Below, piece by piece: positions 33,901 through 42,942 of a stretch of 64,000 nucleotides of DNA (within the stretch, counting starts at the first letter, position 1; every line of letters starts with the position of its first letter). The stretch spans positions 4,759,269-4,823,268 of the forward strand of contig OZ025267.1 in the NCBI GenBank assembly GCA_964019165.1, written 5' to 3'. The notes under the pieces are model-generated. The model was not told the DNA's origin. It was given only the letters and a program-made list of their open reading frames with translations, and did no database searches. The position numbers and the translations under genes are program-made. This DNA is from Mastigias papua (lineage: Eukaryota; Cnidaria; Scyphozoa; Rhizostomeae; Mastigiidae).

Positions 33901-35629
33901 CAACGAGCAAGAATGTGTGCATGCTGATATTAGCAGAGTAGCGAGAGATTGAAATGTGATGGCTAGGCTCTTCTTTCTGATTCAGACTGGGAGTCTGAAT
34001 TGTCAGCGAAGACTTTTAAACATATATTTGTCAAAGCTTACTCTTGGGAAAATTTTGGTTTAAAAAGTGGGTGAATCGATAACACAGATTGTCCGTGAGT
34101 TAAATTTGTTTAGTAGGTTTAAATTTATTTAGTGGGCTTAATGTTTATGCTTTAAAGAATAGAGAAATTTTATGGTTGCTTTCTCGTAGTTCCCGTCAAT
34201 AGTTGGTGTTCATGAGTTTCACGTTTGGCAACTGGCTGGAAGCAAAATCGTTGCATCTTTGCACATGAAACTTCCATCACGTGGTGACTACATGAATATA
34301 TCAGAATCATTGAAAAATTTCTTTCACGATGAAGGCATTCATTCAACAACCATCCAACCCGAGTTTATTGAGGTACATGTGAACTTGATTGACACGTTGC
34401 TTTCAATGACAACACTAGAAGCTAGTAAATTGGTTTACTGCCTACTAACTGGCATGTGATGTGGTTTGTACTGTGTATACTAAAACTTACAGTTTTGTAT
34501 AGTAACCACAAATTACTGGACTCATTCTGATAGATTTCAATGCGCGACAGCATGAAAAGTAACACGAGTGAAAGTGTTCGATAAGTGACATCCTTCGTTG
34601 ATCCGTTGATGGCTAGTATCATTATTTAACGTGCCGAGAACACGGAGGCAGAGAAAGGAGACGATGTTGTTGACTGTACTCAGACTCTACTCTGACTGAC
34701 TATACAACGCAGATTACATGGATATATACAAATAACGTCATCTAAAATTAACTGAACTACAACTACATAAGCAAGTTAGCGAAAGGGCAGGTTAGTTGTG
34801 AAGTAGAGATGAATAGAAGTAGACAAAAGAGATGGCAAGATGATGTGACGTATTAGTTGTTTGTTTGTGTTGAATTAGAGGTGTGAATGTATGACTGGCC
34901 AGATTTGCGGAAATTGAATATGAATGAATGGATGAGAAGGAAAAGTTGTCGAGATGAAAAATGGCCTAAGCTAAGATGTTTACGTTCACTACATATTCAT
35001 ATGCAGTGCGATAATTCATTCGCTCTTAGCTTGATATTTAATCTTATATTTAACTCACTCTTAAGCATACTTGATTCTAGCTTCTTAGTGTTGCATCTAT
35101 TATTCAAATAAGTTTGTCTTCATCCCAGATAGTAAATGTTTTTTTCAGATTTTCAGCACGATATATTTGCACGATAAGTTTGCAATACTTTTTTACTTTC
35201 AAAGGGGTCGTAATCTTATCAACTTCCGAATACTTTGAAGTGTATTACGCTTATATTATTTCTTTTATCTTTGATGTGTCTACTTGTAAGCAAAGTATAG
35301 CTTGCTTGCTCAATACTTACATGACCAGTGATTCTCCAAATATCTCGACCATCCTCAGCTCTGTTACTTTTCTTGGTGCAAGTGTTTGATTCATTGATCG
35401 TAATTTATCTCAAGCCGTTGCTCCTTATTTGCATTGCATTCCTGTTTCTGCTATGCAGGAGGTGAAAACAGCAGACTCAAAACTTTCAAAATCTAGCCTG
35501 TGCTTGTTAAAATGTGAAAGTAGTCAATGCGAAGAGAGTTTTTGCTGCAAGGCCATGGAAGAAGATCAAAACAGAAGCAGTGAGCAAACACCTGAGGTAG
35601 TCATTTCACTTTCATTTTGTATATGCTAG
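21996..35629 (+). CDS. SLC30A1: ZnT1-type zinc exporter (SLC30/CDF family), eight exons
   Basis: Coding exons: 21,996-22,175; 27,281-27,515; 28,782-29,354; 30,543-30,720; 32,563-32,606; 33,421-33,503; 34,190-34,372; 35,459-35,629 (stop). Phases agree at every GT-AG junction and give about 548 residues. The start has a strong AAACATGG context. Exon 1 carries ADSFHMLSD (TM2) and exon 4 YLHILGDALGS (TM5), the paired HxxxD zinc site of CDF exporters. Exon 2 has FGWVRAEVLGALVN (TM3). Exon 3 begins GHGHSHGGHGHSHGG, the His-rich TM4-TM5 loop. Exon 7 has VHEFHVWQLAGS and GIHSTTIQPEF, the cytoplasmic CDF dimer domain. Exon 8 is Cys-rich. ZnT1 exports cytosolic zinc at the plasma membrane. His in TM2, rather than Asn, argues for zinc over manganese (ZnT10). 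Exon 8 could instead splice at 35,596 (weak donor GTAGTC), but reading through gives a stop. Confidence 0.93.
22273..22524 (+). mobile_element. 5'-truncated tRNA-derived SINE with 14-bp target duplication
   Basis: The element (22,288-22,510) begins inside a tRNA-like head, keeping a perfect B box GGTTCGAGCC. It continues with 'agtccacccagcagcaaatg' and 'gtacctggtggcaacactgg', which recur in the SINE at 63,872. Direct repeats TACACGTTTTTTATA (22,273-22,287) and TACACGTTTTTATA (22,511-22,524) flank it. It lies in intron 1 of the zinc exporter gene. The long ORF across it (about 126 codons) is not a gene. Confidence 0.85.
22696..22846. mobile_element. 31-bp inverted repeat enclosing a tRNA-like sequence
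   Basis: Arms 22,696-22,726 and 22,816-22,846 match at 29 of 31 positions as inverted repeats (GAAAAGTGAAAGTG core). Between them, on the minus strand, lies a tRNA-like sequence with an A box (TAGCTCAGTATG, 22,792-22,781), a T arm GAGGG-TTCTAAT-CCCTC and a B box GGTTCTAATCC (22,747-22,737). The acceptor stem does not close and the base 5' of the anticodon position is C instead of T, so it is unlikely to be a working tRNA. It lies in intron 1 of the zinc exporter gene. Confidence 0.75.
22727..22805 (-). pseudogene. tRNA-like pseudogene within the foldback
   Basis: The D arm GCTC/GGGC and the T arm GAGGG/CCCTC pair well. The anticodon arm ACTTG/AAAGT has one inner mismatch and a loop that would present GTA. 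The acceptor halves do not pair. It has intact pol III internal promoter boxes, so it could be transcribed. It is best read as a tRNA-derived SINE head or tRNA pseudogene. Confidence 0.6.
23104..23674. mobile_element. pogo/Tigger-like (Tc1-mariner) deletion derivative, TA target site
   Basis: Ends are CCGTAAAAACTCCATTAAG (23,106) and, complemented, CCGTAAAAGCTCTATTAAG (to 23,672), flanked by TA (23,104-23,105; 23,673-23,674). Inside the right end are four tandem copies of a 16-bp AGAGAGGGGGCTTAAT-like unit (23,597-23,662). The minus strand from about 23,510 to 23,310 keeps an acidic frame (P-F-E-E-I-P-E-D-E, D-N-S-D-E-D-E), resembling the acidic C-terminal tail of pogo-like transposases, with one stop. 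It sits in intron 1 of the zinc exporter gene. Confidence 0.75.
23726..23812 (+). pseudogene. LINE reverse transcriptase C-terminal tail fragment
   Basis: The 28-codon frame MNELPNSLRQLDSF-ITFKHSLKQF ends at TAG 23,810-23,812. It has the 'WN.LP..lr...s...Fk..lk.f' signature of L2/CR1-type RT C-termini. A 3' UTR with a 'gggccctcgttgataacagc' block and 'gaggctaccctgtataaat' follows, to about 23,960. It is in intron 1 of the zinc exporter gene. Confidence 0.65.
23965..27280. other. Remainder of zinc exporter intron 1
   Basis: No further gene recognised. G-runs lie at 25,288-25,300 and 25,728-25,738. Short ORFs are not protein-like. The intron branch/acceptor ends in ttgctctag at 27,280. Confidence 0.5.
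28068..28356. mobile_element. PIF/Harbinger-type MITE, 283 bp, TTA target duplication
   Basis: The element spans 28,071-28,353. Ends begin AGCCCTTGTCAATCGACC and, complemented, AGCCCTGGTCAAACGAAC. Similarity continues through CAGCATTTCATCCAACA for arms of about 40 bp. TTA flanks both ends (28,068-28,070; 28,354-28,356). The interior repeats words such as 'tgttcagtga'. It lies in intron 2 of the zinc exporter gene. ORFs across it are artefacts. Confidence 0.85.
28782..29354 (+). CDS. SLC30A1: Zinc exporter exon 3: His-rich cytoplasmic loop
   Basis: This 573-nt exon encodes the whole TM4-TM5 loop. A HGHSHGG duplication is followed by H-R-D-S-H, D-S-H-G-G-H and S-Q-G-G-G-G stretches, then a charged region rich in Asp, Glu and Lys. 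The loop of about 190 residues is longer than that of vertebrate ZnT1. The acceptor at 28,780-28,781 (ttgaaag) has a weak pyrimidine tract. The upstream frame is open to 28,598, so an earlier acceptor is possible, but joining here restores the FQ-GHxHGHSH junction of the family. Confidence 0.88.
29355..30542. other. Zinc exporter intron 3
   Basis: GT-AG intron. It contains a possible hAT-like end (CAGTGGCGGTGGCAC on the minus strand, ending near 30,366) but no secure second terminus. Confidence 0.5.
31816..32046. mobile_element. 211-bp MITE with 46-bp inverted termini and 10-bp target duplication
   Basis: The element spans 31,826-32,036. The left end CGTTTCTAAAAAGGCGAACA and the complement of the right end match over about 46 bp with three differences. 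The direct repeat ACTAGTAAAC lies at 31,816-31,825 and 32,037-32,046. A 9-10-bp duplication suggests a Mutator-like (MULE) mobiliser. It lies in intron 4 of the zinc exporter gene. Confidence 0.8.
32563..32606 (+). CDS. SLC30A1: Zinc exporter exon 5: 44-nt microexon within TM6
   Basis: AG at 32,561-32,562 and GT at 32,607 delimit 44 nt. Entered in phase 2 and left in phase 1, it encodes SILMVAIILKSSIPL, which matches the TM6 'lsxxxvxiilxssxPLl' stretch. Without it, exons 4 and 6 do not join in frame. A hammerhead-like motif lies about 155 bp downstream in the same intron series. Confidence 0.88.
32761..32797 (+). ncRNA. Hammerhead-ribozyme-like motif
   Basis: In order: CTGATGA (32,761-32,767), one extra T, stem II GACTC/GAGTC closing a TCGTTT loop (32,769-32,784), GAAAC (32,785-32,789), and GTC (32,795-32,797), with AC/GT able to form a 2-bp stem III. 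Upstream TATTC can pair with downstream GGATA as a distal stem I. The extra T between CTGATGA and stem II is a departure from the consensus and may disable cleavage. The motif is inside intron 5 of the zinc exporter gene. Penelope-like elements and retrozymes are known carriers. Confidence 0.4.
34460..34830 (-). repeat. Dispersed repeat, inverted partner of 47,690-47,990
   Basis: The minus strand matches 47,780-47,915 closely: 'gagtagagtctgagta', 'acatcgtctcc', 'gagaaca.ggagg.agaga' and the coding-like 'ggatcaacgaaggatgtcac'. In both copies the last block is in frame after an ATG and reads GSTKDVT, so this may be the 5' end (leader or LTR plus first ORF codons) of one retroelement family. It lies in intron 7 of the zinc exporter gene. 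Confidence 0.6.
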
Positions 35630-36217
35630 TGTGTGCTTGCGTGTGTTTGTTTGTCCAGGTTTATTTATGTTGCATGTTTTCGTGTTTGATTGTATTGATT
35701 GTGTGTGGTGTGTGGTTTGCATGTTTTCTGTTTTAGCGTTTGTATGTGTGTGTGTGTTTCTGTGTGTGTGTTTGGTTGTGTGACTTAATGTGCTTTTATA
35801 TTATATAAGAGTTTAACAAGATAACAAGAGGACCAGATGTCTATATTTAACTGCTGTAAATTATACTTTTTGGTCATGGTTAATTCTTTTAAAAGTGTTC
35901 ACTCTCCTGGTCTACTCTCTATGACATTTCTTGACTACCTCGATCGGGCTTGGGACTACTTGAAGTAAAGGTGGGATTGGTCAAAAATTGAAGATGGTCT
36001 ACTGATTTAGTGTGATGTCTGTTTGCTCTCGACCTTGCGAGTACTATTCAGGATTTGCATGTAATATTCTAGATGCCAGTGGGTGCACAGGCTGGCTGCA
36101 GTTCATCAGAAGCTGAGACCATTGGTACTCCGTAGTCACCATAAGAAACTTATGATGGTGAAAGATGACAAGGTACTTAGTATAAACTACATATTGATCT
36201 GCTCGAGGGTATTCAAG
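35630..36217. other. Downstream of zinc exporter stop; GT-rich
   Basis: Probably 3' UTR or flank. It contains an impure GT-rich stretch (35,630-35,790). No clear AATAAA close to the stop was seen. Confidence 0.4.
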
Positions 36218-36577
36218 TTAAGCCTGGTTCACACCAATATTCTTATTTCATGTCTGGAACACTAATCAGTGGCAGAACACATGTCGGCACTGATGTGATT
36301 GACAGATCTTTCTTCCTGGGACAATATCCAATGTTCTAATCCAGTATTCTAAAAAACCAACTGGTTCTACATTATGAACACTGGAAAGAAAGCTGGTAAA
36401 AGAATGCCACTAACCTGCACTGGAGCTATTTCATATTTGATGATGTCCAGCATTGAAACAATGGCATTGCCGCTGTTACCTAGTAGCAACTTCTTAGTTG
36501 CTCATTTGGGATATAAGTTTGAGGTCATCGTCTGCAAAGCTGTCCATTTGTAAGAACACTGGTGTGAACCCCCTTTA
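36218..36577. mobile_element. PIF/Harbinger-type MITE, 354 bp, TTA target duplication
   Basis: The element spans 36,221-36,574. The left end is AGCCTGGTTCACACCAATAT and the right end, complemented, AGGGGGTTCACACCAGTGTT, continuing to TCTTA. TTA lies on both sides (36,218-36,220; 36,575-36,577). A second, related terminus (complement GTCTGGTTCACTTCAATG) lies just downstream near 36,655, so a partial second copy appears to abut it. There is no ORF. Confidence 0.8.
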
Positions 36578-36659
36578 TACACCAGTGATCTTATGGAATT
36601 AATAAGATTACTGGAAAATTCCATTCATCATTTTAAGAACATTGAAGTGAACCAGACTG

Positions 36660-38620
36660 TAATTTTTGTTTATCTGTATAGTTTAGTCCATGAATGTGTT
36701 GCATATAATCGAATTTGTGACGCGCAGATTGAATTGCAATTCTTCTTCTTAAGGTATGGTAAGAGTAGCATTTCAAATAATAAATATAAAAGCGAGGTGG
36801 TAATGCTCAAGCAATTTCTTCTCGTTTTTTATTTCTGGTCAGTCTGGTATTGGCATAGGACTTGAATCAGATGATATAATCAGGAAGTGTTGCAAGCATT
36901 TCGTTAATTAAGCAATGCTAAATACTCTTGCGAAGATGCAGATTTGCAAGGAGTATTCTGAAATTGTGGTAGGCCTTTTTGTTAGTAATGTCACATAATA
37001 TAGTGAAGTTTATTGCTTTGACATTAGTTGAATCCTAACAGTTTTAGAAAAAGTGTAAATTATTTGGCATCGAATAGTGACATAATTTATACGCATAGCT
37101 TGTCAAAACAATTTTAGAGGCGTAGTCAACAGTCAATAAATAGAATGCAACAAATTTGACTACCTTTCTTTGGTTATATGCGTTATTTCTAGTTCTTCTT
37201 TGGTGAGATTGAAACGTGTTTTAGTAAAATTACTGGAAAGACTTCTGATAATAATGTTGAGTCCAGTTTTGAATAACAGCTATGATGACGTTTCAGTTGT
37301 GCCAGTGAGTGATCTTGCATTACTTATAGTTCTTTCTGAGAGTAAGCGATGCAGCCCCATTTCCCAAAGTTTTGTCATACTGTTCCCCCTGTTATGTCAT
37401 TGCATTACGGTATTGCAATGAAAAAGATTCCTGCTTCACCAATGTAATCTACAACAATTTTGGGTGAAAAAAGCTCGTGTTTTTAGATACTGGTTTACAA
37501 TTCAAACATGTCACCATTATATCACCTATATTAGTAGTGCATCAGATGTAGAGGATAGCCCATGCGATTACAGATAGGACAGGAGCAGTTGTCTTAAAAT
37601 AAGTCATGTTTTGTCAGGGTCTGCCAAAAACTTTGTGAGCAAAGATGGCACCCTGTTATTCCCCTGAAAAGCTCTTTTCACCTAGGTTAGAAAACTTGAC
37701 CATATAGCCTGATTGCAGTTGGCTCGGTAGGTAAATTCTGTAGCATGGCCTATGCCCATGAATTACTTAAAGGCATCTGACATTGCAATGAATGGTTAGG
37801 CCAAGCAGCCCCAAAATAGACGCCCAAAATAGCCAAGCAGCGTTATGTGCAGGGATATACGCCAAACCTAATCAAGAATGTTTCCGCTTTCTCATGCGTC
37901 ATGCGGTATATCTAATTCCGTATCATAGCCAGTAGGATGGTATGAATTAGGCCTATATCACTCAACCATGTCCTACGCAGTGGCTGTAAGGTTTTGCTAA
38001 ACATAAAAATAGGAATATATTCCTCTCTCTGCGTTCTATCCCTGTACGTTTGATGAGGAAAGTTAGTGCAGTTACAAACCGTTACAGCTGACATTTATCT
38101 ACTGAATAATGTGTCTAGTAGTAGTTTCGGGCGCTTAAATCTAGGCAATTGGCACACTTCTTACAGGAAAAAATCAGCAGAATTTTAGCTTATGTAACTC
38201 CGTATCCCGATTCCTCCAGCAAACCATAATTGAATTGTGGATTGCGGGTTTTGGGAGTATCAATACCTAGTAGAGTATTCCACTGCTCATTTCAATAGAG
38301 CCTTGTGTGTGGTGATATGGATTGTGGAAAAGTTCTTTTTGTGATTAGAGGTAACTTGCACTGCTGACCAGCAGAGAATAGTCGTGTTTTTGAATGCTGT
38401 TTAGCATTTAGATCGAGGCTATTGCCTTGCCATTTGTGGAGTCTTGATGGGTGAAGACAGCATGAAAACGAGAGAGAAAAATCGAGCATATATGTCTTGT
38501 TGGAAATGCAAGTACAACTGGAGAGTGTTTCTACCTGTAACATGTTGTTGTAGAAGGTTTGTTGTTGATATCTTCCCATATTATCTTCCATTGCACACGT
38601 TTTAAGATGATATAATCTAG
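36660..38620. other. Intergenic, nothing recognised
   Basis: No coding or repeat signature was identified. The longest minus-strand ORF (38,292-38,591, 99 codons) has no familiar motif. Confidence 0.35.
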
Positions 38621-38625
38621 AAAGG

Positions 38626-39070
38626 CCAGGTCACACGAAGCATTTTTGTAATGCCTCTTACTCATGAGTCGAACCATTTAGACGGTACGTTGTTTACTCA
38701 TGAGTTATTATTTTCATTATCTGCAATCAAGTGAACTATTTTGTAATAACATGAACGAAAGAAGAGCAGATTCTATCACGAAAAAGGCTGCAATTTGCTT
38801 ACTAGCAGCAGGTATACTAAAATTTTTTGAAAACATTGAAAAAACGAAGAAGACACTGGGTATGGGAGTGGATTCTGCTGCGAGATGAACACGGCGCCTG
38901 CTGTTCACTAGCAAAAGAGCCACAACTGGAAGATCAAAACAGCATACGGAACTTCTTGATAATGGACAAAAAAGTTCTGTAGAATTTTGGAAAAGATACG
39001 CTAAATATTCAACGAAAACGAAAACGAAAACATGAGAGAGCTACTCTCGCACGAAGAGCGTTTATCATTG
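38626..39070 (+). pseudogene. HARBI1-like transposase N-terminal fragment
   Basis: Frame 38,754-38,880 encodes AAICLLAAGIL followed by Lys-rich sequence. After a frameshift near 38,865 it continues WILLRDEHGACCSLAKEPQL and EDQNSIRNFLIMD. The pattern 'R(R/D)EHGA...L..EL..ED...F.nflRMd' is that of PIF/Harbinger transposases. The DDE core is missing. A terminus-like AGGTCACACGAAGC block lies upstream at 38,630. It lies next to the 39,146 MITE. Confidence 0.6.
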
Positions 39071-39142
39071 ACACATTTTTAAATGACCATCTCATAAAGC
39101 AGGCTCTTCCATAACTAGTTCAATCAGCTTGAAAGTCTTTCC

Positions 39143-39553
39143 TTAAGCCCAGCGCAGACGAGCAACTTTTGTGTTTCAAACACAAAAACATTTGTATTTG
39201 GAATGCTCGCACACGAAAGATTTTTGTCTTTGATCACATGACTCTTCGTTAAGCCACCTCCAATTGGCCATCTCCTTGTTCAGCCATGATGTTGCCTTCA
39301 ACAGCCACGGGACTTTCTTGAGAAATTTTCACGTGGCTTACGCGTCTGCGTTTGTGTTCGAAGCACGCACACGAGAGATGTTTCTTTTCTGTGTTTGCAA
39401 CACAGTTTTTGAGATTTGACAATTTTAATCTCGCAAACAATCTTTGAAACACCAAAAATCTCTGTCTCTGGCCGCGCACACGAGTAACTTTTTCTCAAAC
39501 ACAAAAATCTTTGTGTTTGAAACACAAAAGTTGCTCTTGTGCTCGGTGCTTTA
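39143..39553. mobile_element. PIF/Harbinger-type MITE, 405 bp, TTA target duplication
   Basis: The element spans 39,146-39,550. Ends are AGCCCAGCGCAGACGAGCAA and, complemented, AGCACCGAGCACAAGAGCAA. The arms continue into ACTTTTGTGTTTCAAACACA. TTA flanks both sides (39,143-39,145; 39,551-39,553). The arms contain further internal hairpins (TGTGTTTCAAACACA). 'CGCACACGA' words are shared with the 14,987 element, suggesting a related family. Confidence 0.85.
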
Positions 39554-41803
39554 ACTTTGATGCTCCACTTTGTGTCGAGAAACGTTCGGAATACAGTGAT
39601 CAACACAGGTTACACTTATGATGCAAATGGTTTGGAATCATGTGACTTGCCTTTGCATTCTCATTGGCTAATTACGTTAATCCCCTGTGCGTTGTCGCAA
39701 GAAAACAGACATGTTTATTTTCGCGACTCATGGCAAGAGCGATTAACATACCTCGAGAACAATAGTTTTGTCTCAGGGCTAGGTCTTAGGGCCTTAAGAA
39801 TATCGAGGCTCAAATTCGCTGATATTTAAGTGTGACGTACACGGTCTTTCTTCGGTAGCCGGCGATTGGTCTTCAGTCCTCCAGCCTAGGCCTAGGCCTA
39901 GGCCTAAATTCAATACAACACAAGAAACTACAATTGCTGTAGCGGTAAGAAGTGAACCGAATTAACTGAATCAAATACTAATATATACATAATGTAAAGT
40001 TAAGCACCACACGATACGCGTTATGTCAGAACACACTACAGGTTGATAGAGATAAACATTGCATGGAAAGGGTGATACTGACACTACACGGGAGTTGACT
40101 AACTACAGGACCTAACACAAACATGTGATTTTAACAGGCAACACCAAATGCAAAGCCACACGATATACATCACAGATTTACCTAAAACATAGAATACCAA
40201 TACGTTGCATAAGAATGATAAGAATCATAAGAATAATAAGAATAATGCCAAGACTCAAGCGCCATGAAGACTTCAATCTTTTGCTTAGATCTGAGTTTTC
40301 TTTAGAAAACAAAATAAGTGTGAGTTTTACTTATCCAGTCTAGAAGTCATTATGCTATGATACAGCTCTGCAACTCTTTTGGAGAATATCAGTCACACAC
40401 TTTTTGTAATAAGAATATAGTCTATATTAGTATTCATGCGCAAAATCGCAAAAATTTAAGAATAATTTAACATATTCTTATTCTTAAATTTTTATAATTT
40501 AATATAGTCTTTTTCAGTTCCTTGTCTCTTGGGTGATTCCATTGCACTTGCAAAAAATTCATTGTTATGAAAGAACAATAGCCTATTGTGTGCGAAACAA
40601 TAAACTTTTATTGCCTTGGTGCAATGGCTTTATAAATGAAAACGACACAGCTACGAGATCAAATTCGTATACACGTTGTTTTGCAAGAAAGTGGATTAGA
40701 AGAAGGCAATACTCGGCTGCTTAAAAGGCTAAGAAAACTCAGTACTAAACTTCTGAGAACTTAGAAGATTTATAAGCTGATGCACACTTGAAATCCGACT
40801 TTTCACGCAAACGCATCACCCCCTTTGCTTAATATGCATAAATTCCATATGGAGGCCAAACTATTTCAGTACAATGTTTGCGTCCTGCCTATCTATGTGT
40901 CAGTGAATGTCACGCAAACCCGACTGTTCTTGCTGAGAAAGTTTCGAGAACATATCGGCTCTGAAATTATACAAAAGCTAGGAATATTCAAGTAACGGGC
41001 GAGAAAACCTTCTAACAAAAAAAGCGTGTATTCCGGTGATTACCCTTGTGGACATTTTGATGCGTTGTATGCTATTTAATACTAGGTTGGAAGAAATATC
41101 TTTGCATAGCATTTCACCTCTCAAAGGTATGTACTTTGTTTGAAAATAATAAATTATCTATAAGTAGCTTGGCATTTCCAAACTGCATTGAAGGAACTCC
41201 AGCAAACATGCAGCGTTAGCCAATCAGAGTCTTCTGTTGCCAAAGCAAAAAGACCAGACTTACCTTTGTCATCGTTGCAAGTCTACCTCGATGACAAAAT
41301 ACTGCAAGTACAGGAGTTTATTGTCACTTTAATTTTTAGTTATTCGCTACCCTCCGACTTTCAGCCTGGAGTGATTCACAGTAATGCTCTAGCTTGCCTA
41401 TCAGTAACCCCGGCCACCATGAAACTAGCTGATAGTTCCAAACGGGCTAATGCGACGCCTTGAAAGAACATCGAAGTGAGAATCGACCTGGGTGCTCGAC
41501 AACCGATTGCCAGTAGCGCAATGCGTTTGCTGACGTAAATTTTAAAGATATCTAACTAAAACATGTTTACAGTTGCTTTTTCAGCCAATCAATGTCATGC
41601 TTTTCATATTTAACATATTTATAATTTAAAATATTCTTATTTGTTATAATTTATATAATTTAACATATTCTTAGGCTCAAAAATGAAAGAAGTTTAAGGA
41701 TATTGAGGTTCAGAGAAAAATCAGGTATTCTTATAAAAAGTGTGCAGTTTTTCACTTCTGTAACGGCAGGGAGTGCATTCAGAGGGAAATAGAGCCCTTC
41801 TTC
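39554..41803. other. Intergenic with dispersed repeat fragments
   Basis: Contains (CCTAGG)n at 39,886-39,907 and two pieces of the TTAAGAATAT/AGGCTC repeat. ACACACTTTTTGTAATAAGA at 40,396 is inverted relative to TATTCTTATAAAAAGTGTGC at 41,725, so 40,396-41,746 may be one element. ORFs at 40,533-40,724 and 41,188-41,463 have no recognisable motif. Confidence 0.45.
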
Positions 41804-41807
41804 CTAT

Positions 41808-42002
41808 TGTAATGTAGGCCTTCCCTCCTTAAGCTCATTTAAATGTATAAGTCTGCTAAATGTAGTAAAATGTGTTGACGTATGTAAATGTGCTCGTGTA
41901 TTAGTTATATGTAGATTTGAAAACGAGGGCAGAGTGGCCTTCGACGAAGTAAAGCGAAGTGCATTCTTAGAGCTGACATTCCGAGGACCCGTATACGCTA
42001 CA
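41808..42002 (+). repeat. 5' LTR of the gypsy element
   Basis: Starts TGTAATGTAGG and ends CGCTACA. At 195 bp it is short for the superfamily. No base difference from the 3' copy was noticed on comparing them by eye. It must contain the promoter, but no strong TATA box is evident. Confidence 0.95.
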
Positions 42003-42006
42003 AAAC

Positions 42007-42020
42007 TGGTGACAGGACCC
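42007..42020 (+). other. Primer binding site of the gypsy element
   Basis: TGGTGACAGGACCC starts four bases after the 5' LTR. TGG would pair with the CCA end of a tRNA whose 3' end reads GGGTCCTGTCACCA. The tRNA identity could not be assigned. Confidence 0.7.
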
Positions 42021-42024
42021 AGGA

Positions 42025-42942
42025 ATGTCGTCTACATTATTGCCTGAACGATTTAGTACCGGGGATTTCGCTTCATGGCTCCGCCATTTTGAACGATGCG
42101 CCTCAGCCAACACTTGGGATGACGCCGCTAAACTCATTAAGCTTCCGGCCTTTCTGCAAGGCCCCGCCGCCTCTTACTTCGATTCCTTCGCCGCTGAGGA
42201 GAAAAGTACATATGCGAAGTTAACAGAAAGCCTGCTTCACTCCTTTTCTCCGACTGCTGAACGTGAACAGTTCTACTCTCAGTTTGATGAGCAGACCCTT
42301 CGGCCAGGTGAAGATCCCGCCCTGTTCCAATGGCGTTTGAAGGAACTCTTGGAAAGAGCTGAGCCGGACTTGTCTGACACTGCCAAAGATGCCCTGCTCC
42401 GCCGTCAGTTTATGAAAGGCTTGCCACAGAACATACGGTTAAGACTTTTGGAGTCAAATGCTACGCCCACATTGGCTGACATGCTTTCTTTTTCGCAACG
42501 CTTCCGCGCCCTACACGGTGAAGCCTCCCGCGGTGCTGCATGTGCTACCCTAGCAACACACCCTGAGTCAGGTGACACCACTAAATCACTTCAGCAGCAA
42601 CAGCAACAGCTAGAGGAACAGCAACGCAAGATGGCGGGCCTTGAGGACATGATTCCGAAGCTTTCCGTTGGCCAAGACAATATTATTGCCGCAATTTCTC
42701 ACACCAGTGCTACAGCCCCAAGGAATAATGGACGGCGCGACAACTCCCCAAAGAGGTCAGCAGTTCGCTGTTTCAGGTGCCAAAACGAGGGGCATATTGC
42801 TCGTAATTGCCCACAGAGGAATGAGCCCAAGTGTGGATTGTGCAGTGGCTGGGTTCATTCCAGTAAAGACTGTGCGAACAATTATTCTCTATCTTCTTCT
42901 CATAGTAAGTTGCCTTTAAACTTCCAAGGGGTGCCCCGTTAA
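42025..42942 (+). CDS. gag: gypsy Gag polyprotein
   Basis: 305 codons. The N-terminal two-thirds (about residues 5-165) has the helical retrotransposon-Gag pattern with F-x-x-W-L-R-x-F, LPAFLQGPA-A and F-x-x-Q-F-M-K-G-L-P. A Gln-rich coiled segment follows (residues 190-205). Two CCHC zinc knuckles sit near the C-terminus (first Cys at residues 249 and 270, both C-x2-C-x4-H-x4-C), which bind the RNA genome. It ends TAA at 42,940-42,942, the last A being the first base of the pol ATG. It forms the particle shell. No stop or frameshift was seen. Confidence 0.95.
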   Translation: MSSTLLPERFSTGDFASWLRHFERCASANTWDDAAKLIKLPAFLQGPAASYFDSFAAEEKSTYAKLTESLLHSFSPTAEREQFYSQFDEQTLRPGEDPALFQWRLKELLERAEPDLSDTAKDALLRRQFMKGLPQNIRLRLLESNATPTLADMLSFSQRFRALHGEASRGAACATLATHPESGDTTKSLQQQQQQLEEQQRKMAGLEDMIPKLSVGQDNIIAAISHTSATAPRNNGRRDNSPKRSAVRCFRCQNEGHIARNCPQRNEPKCGLCSGWVHSSKDCANNYSLSSSHSKLPLNFQGVPR

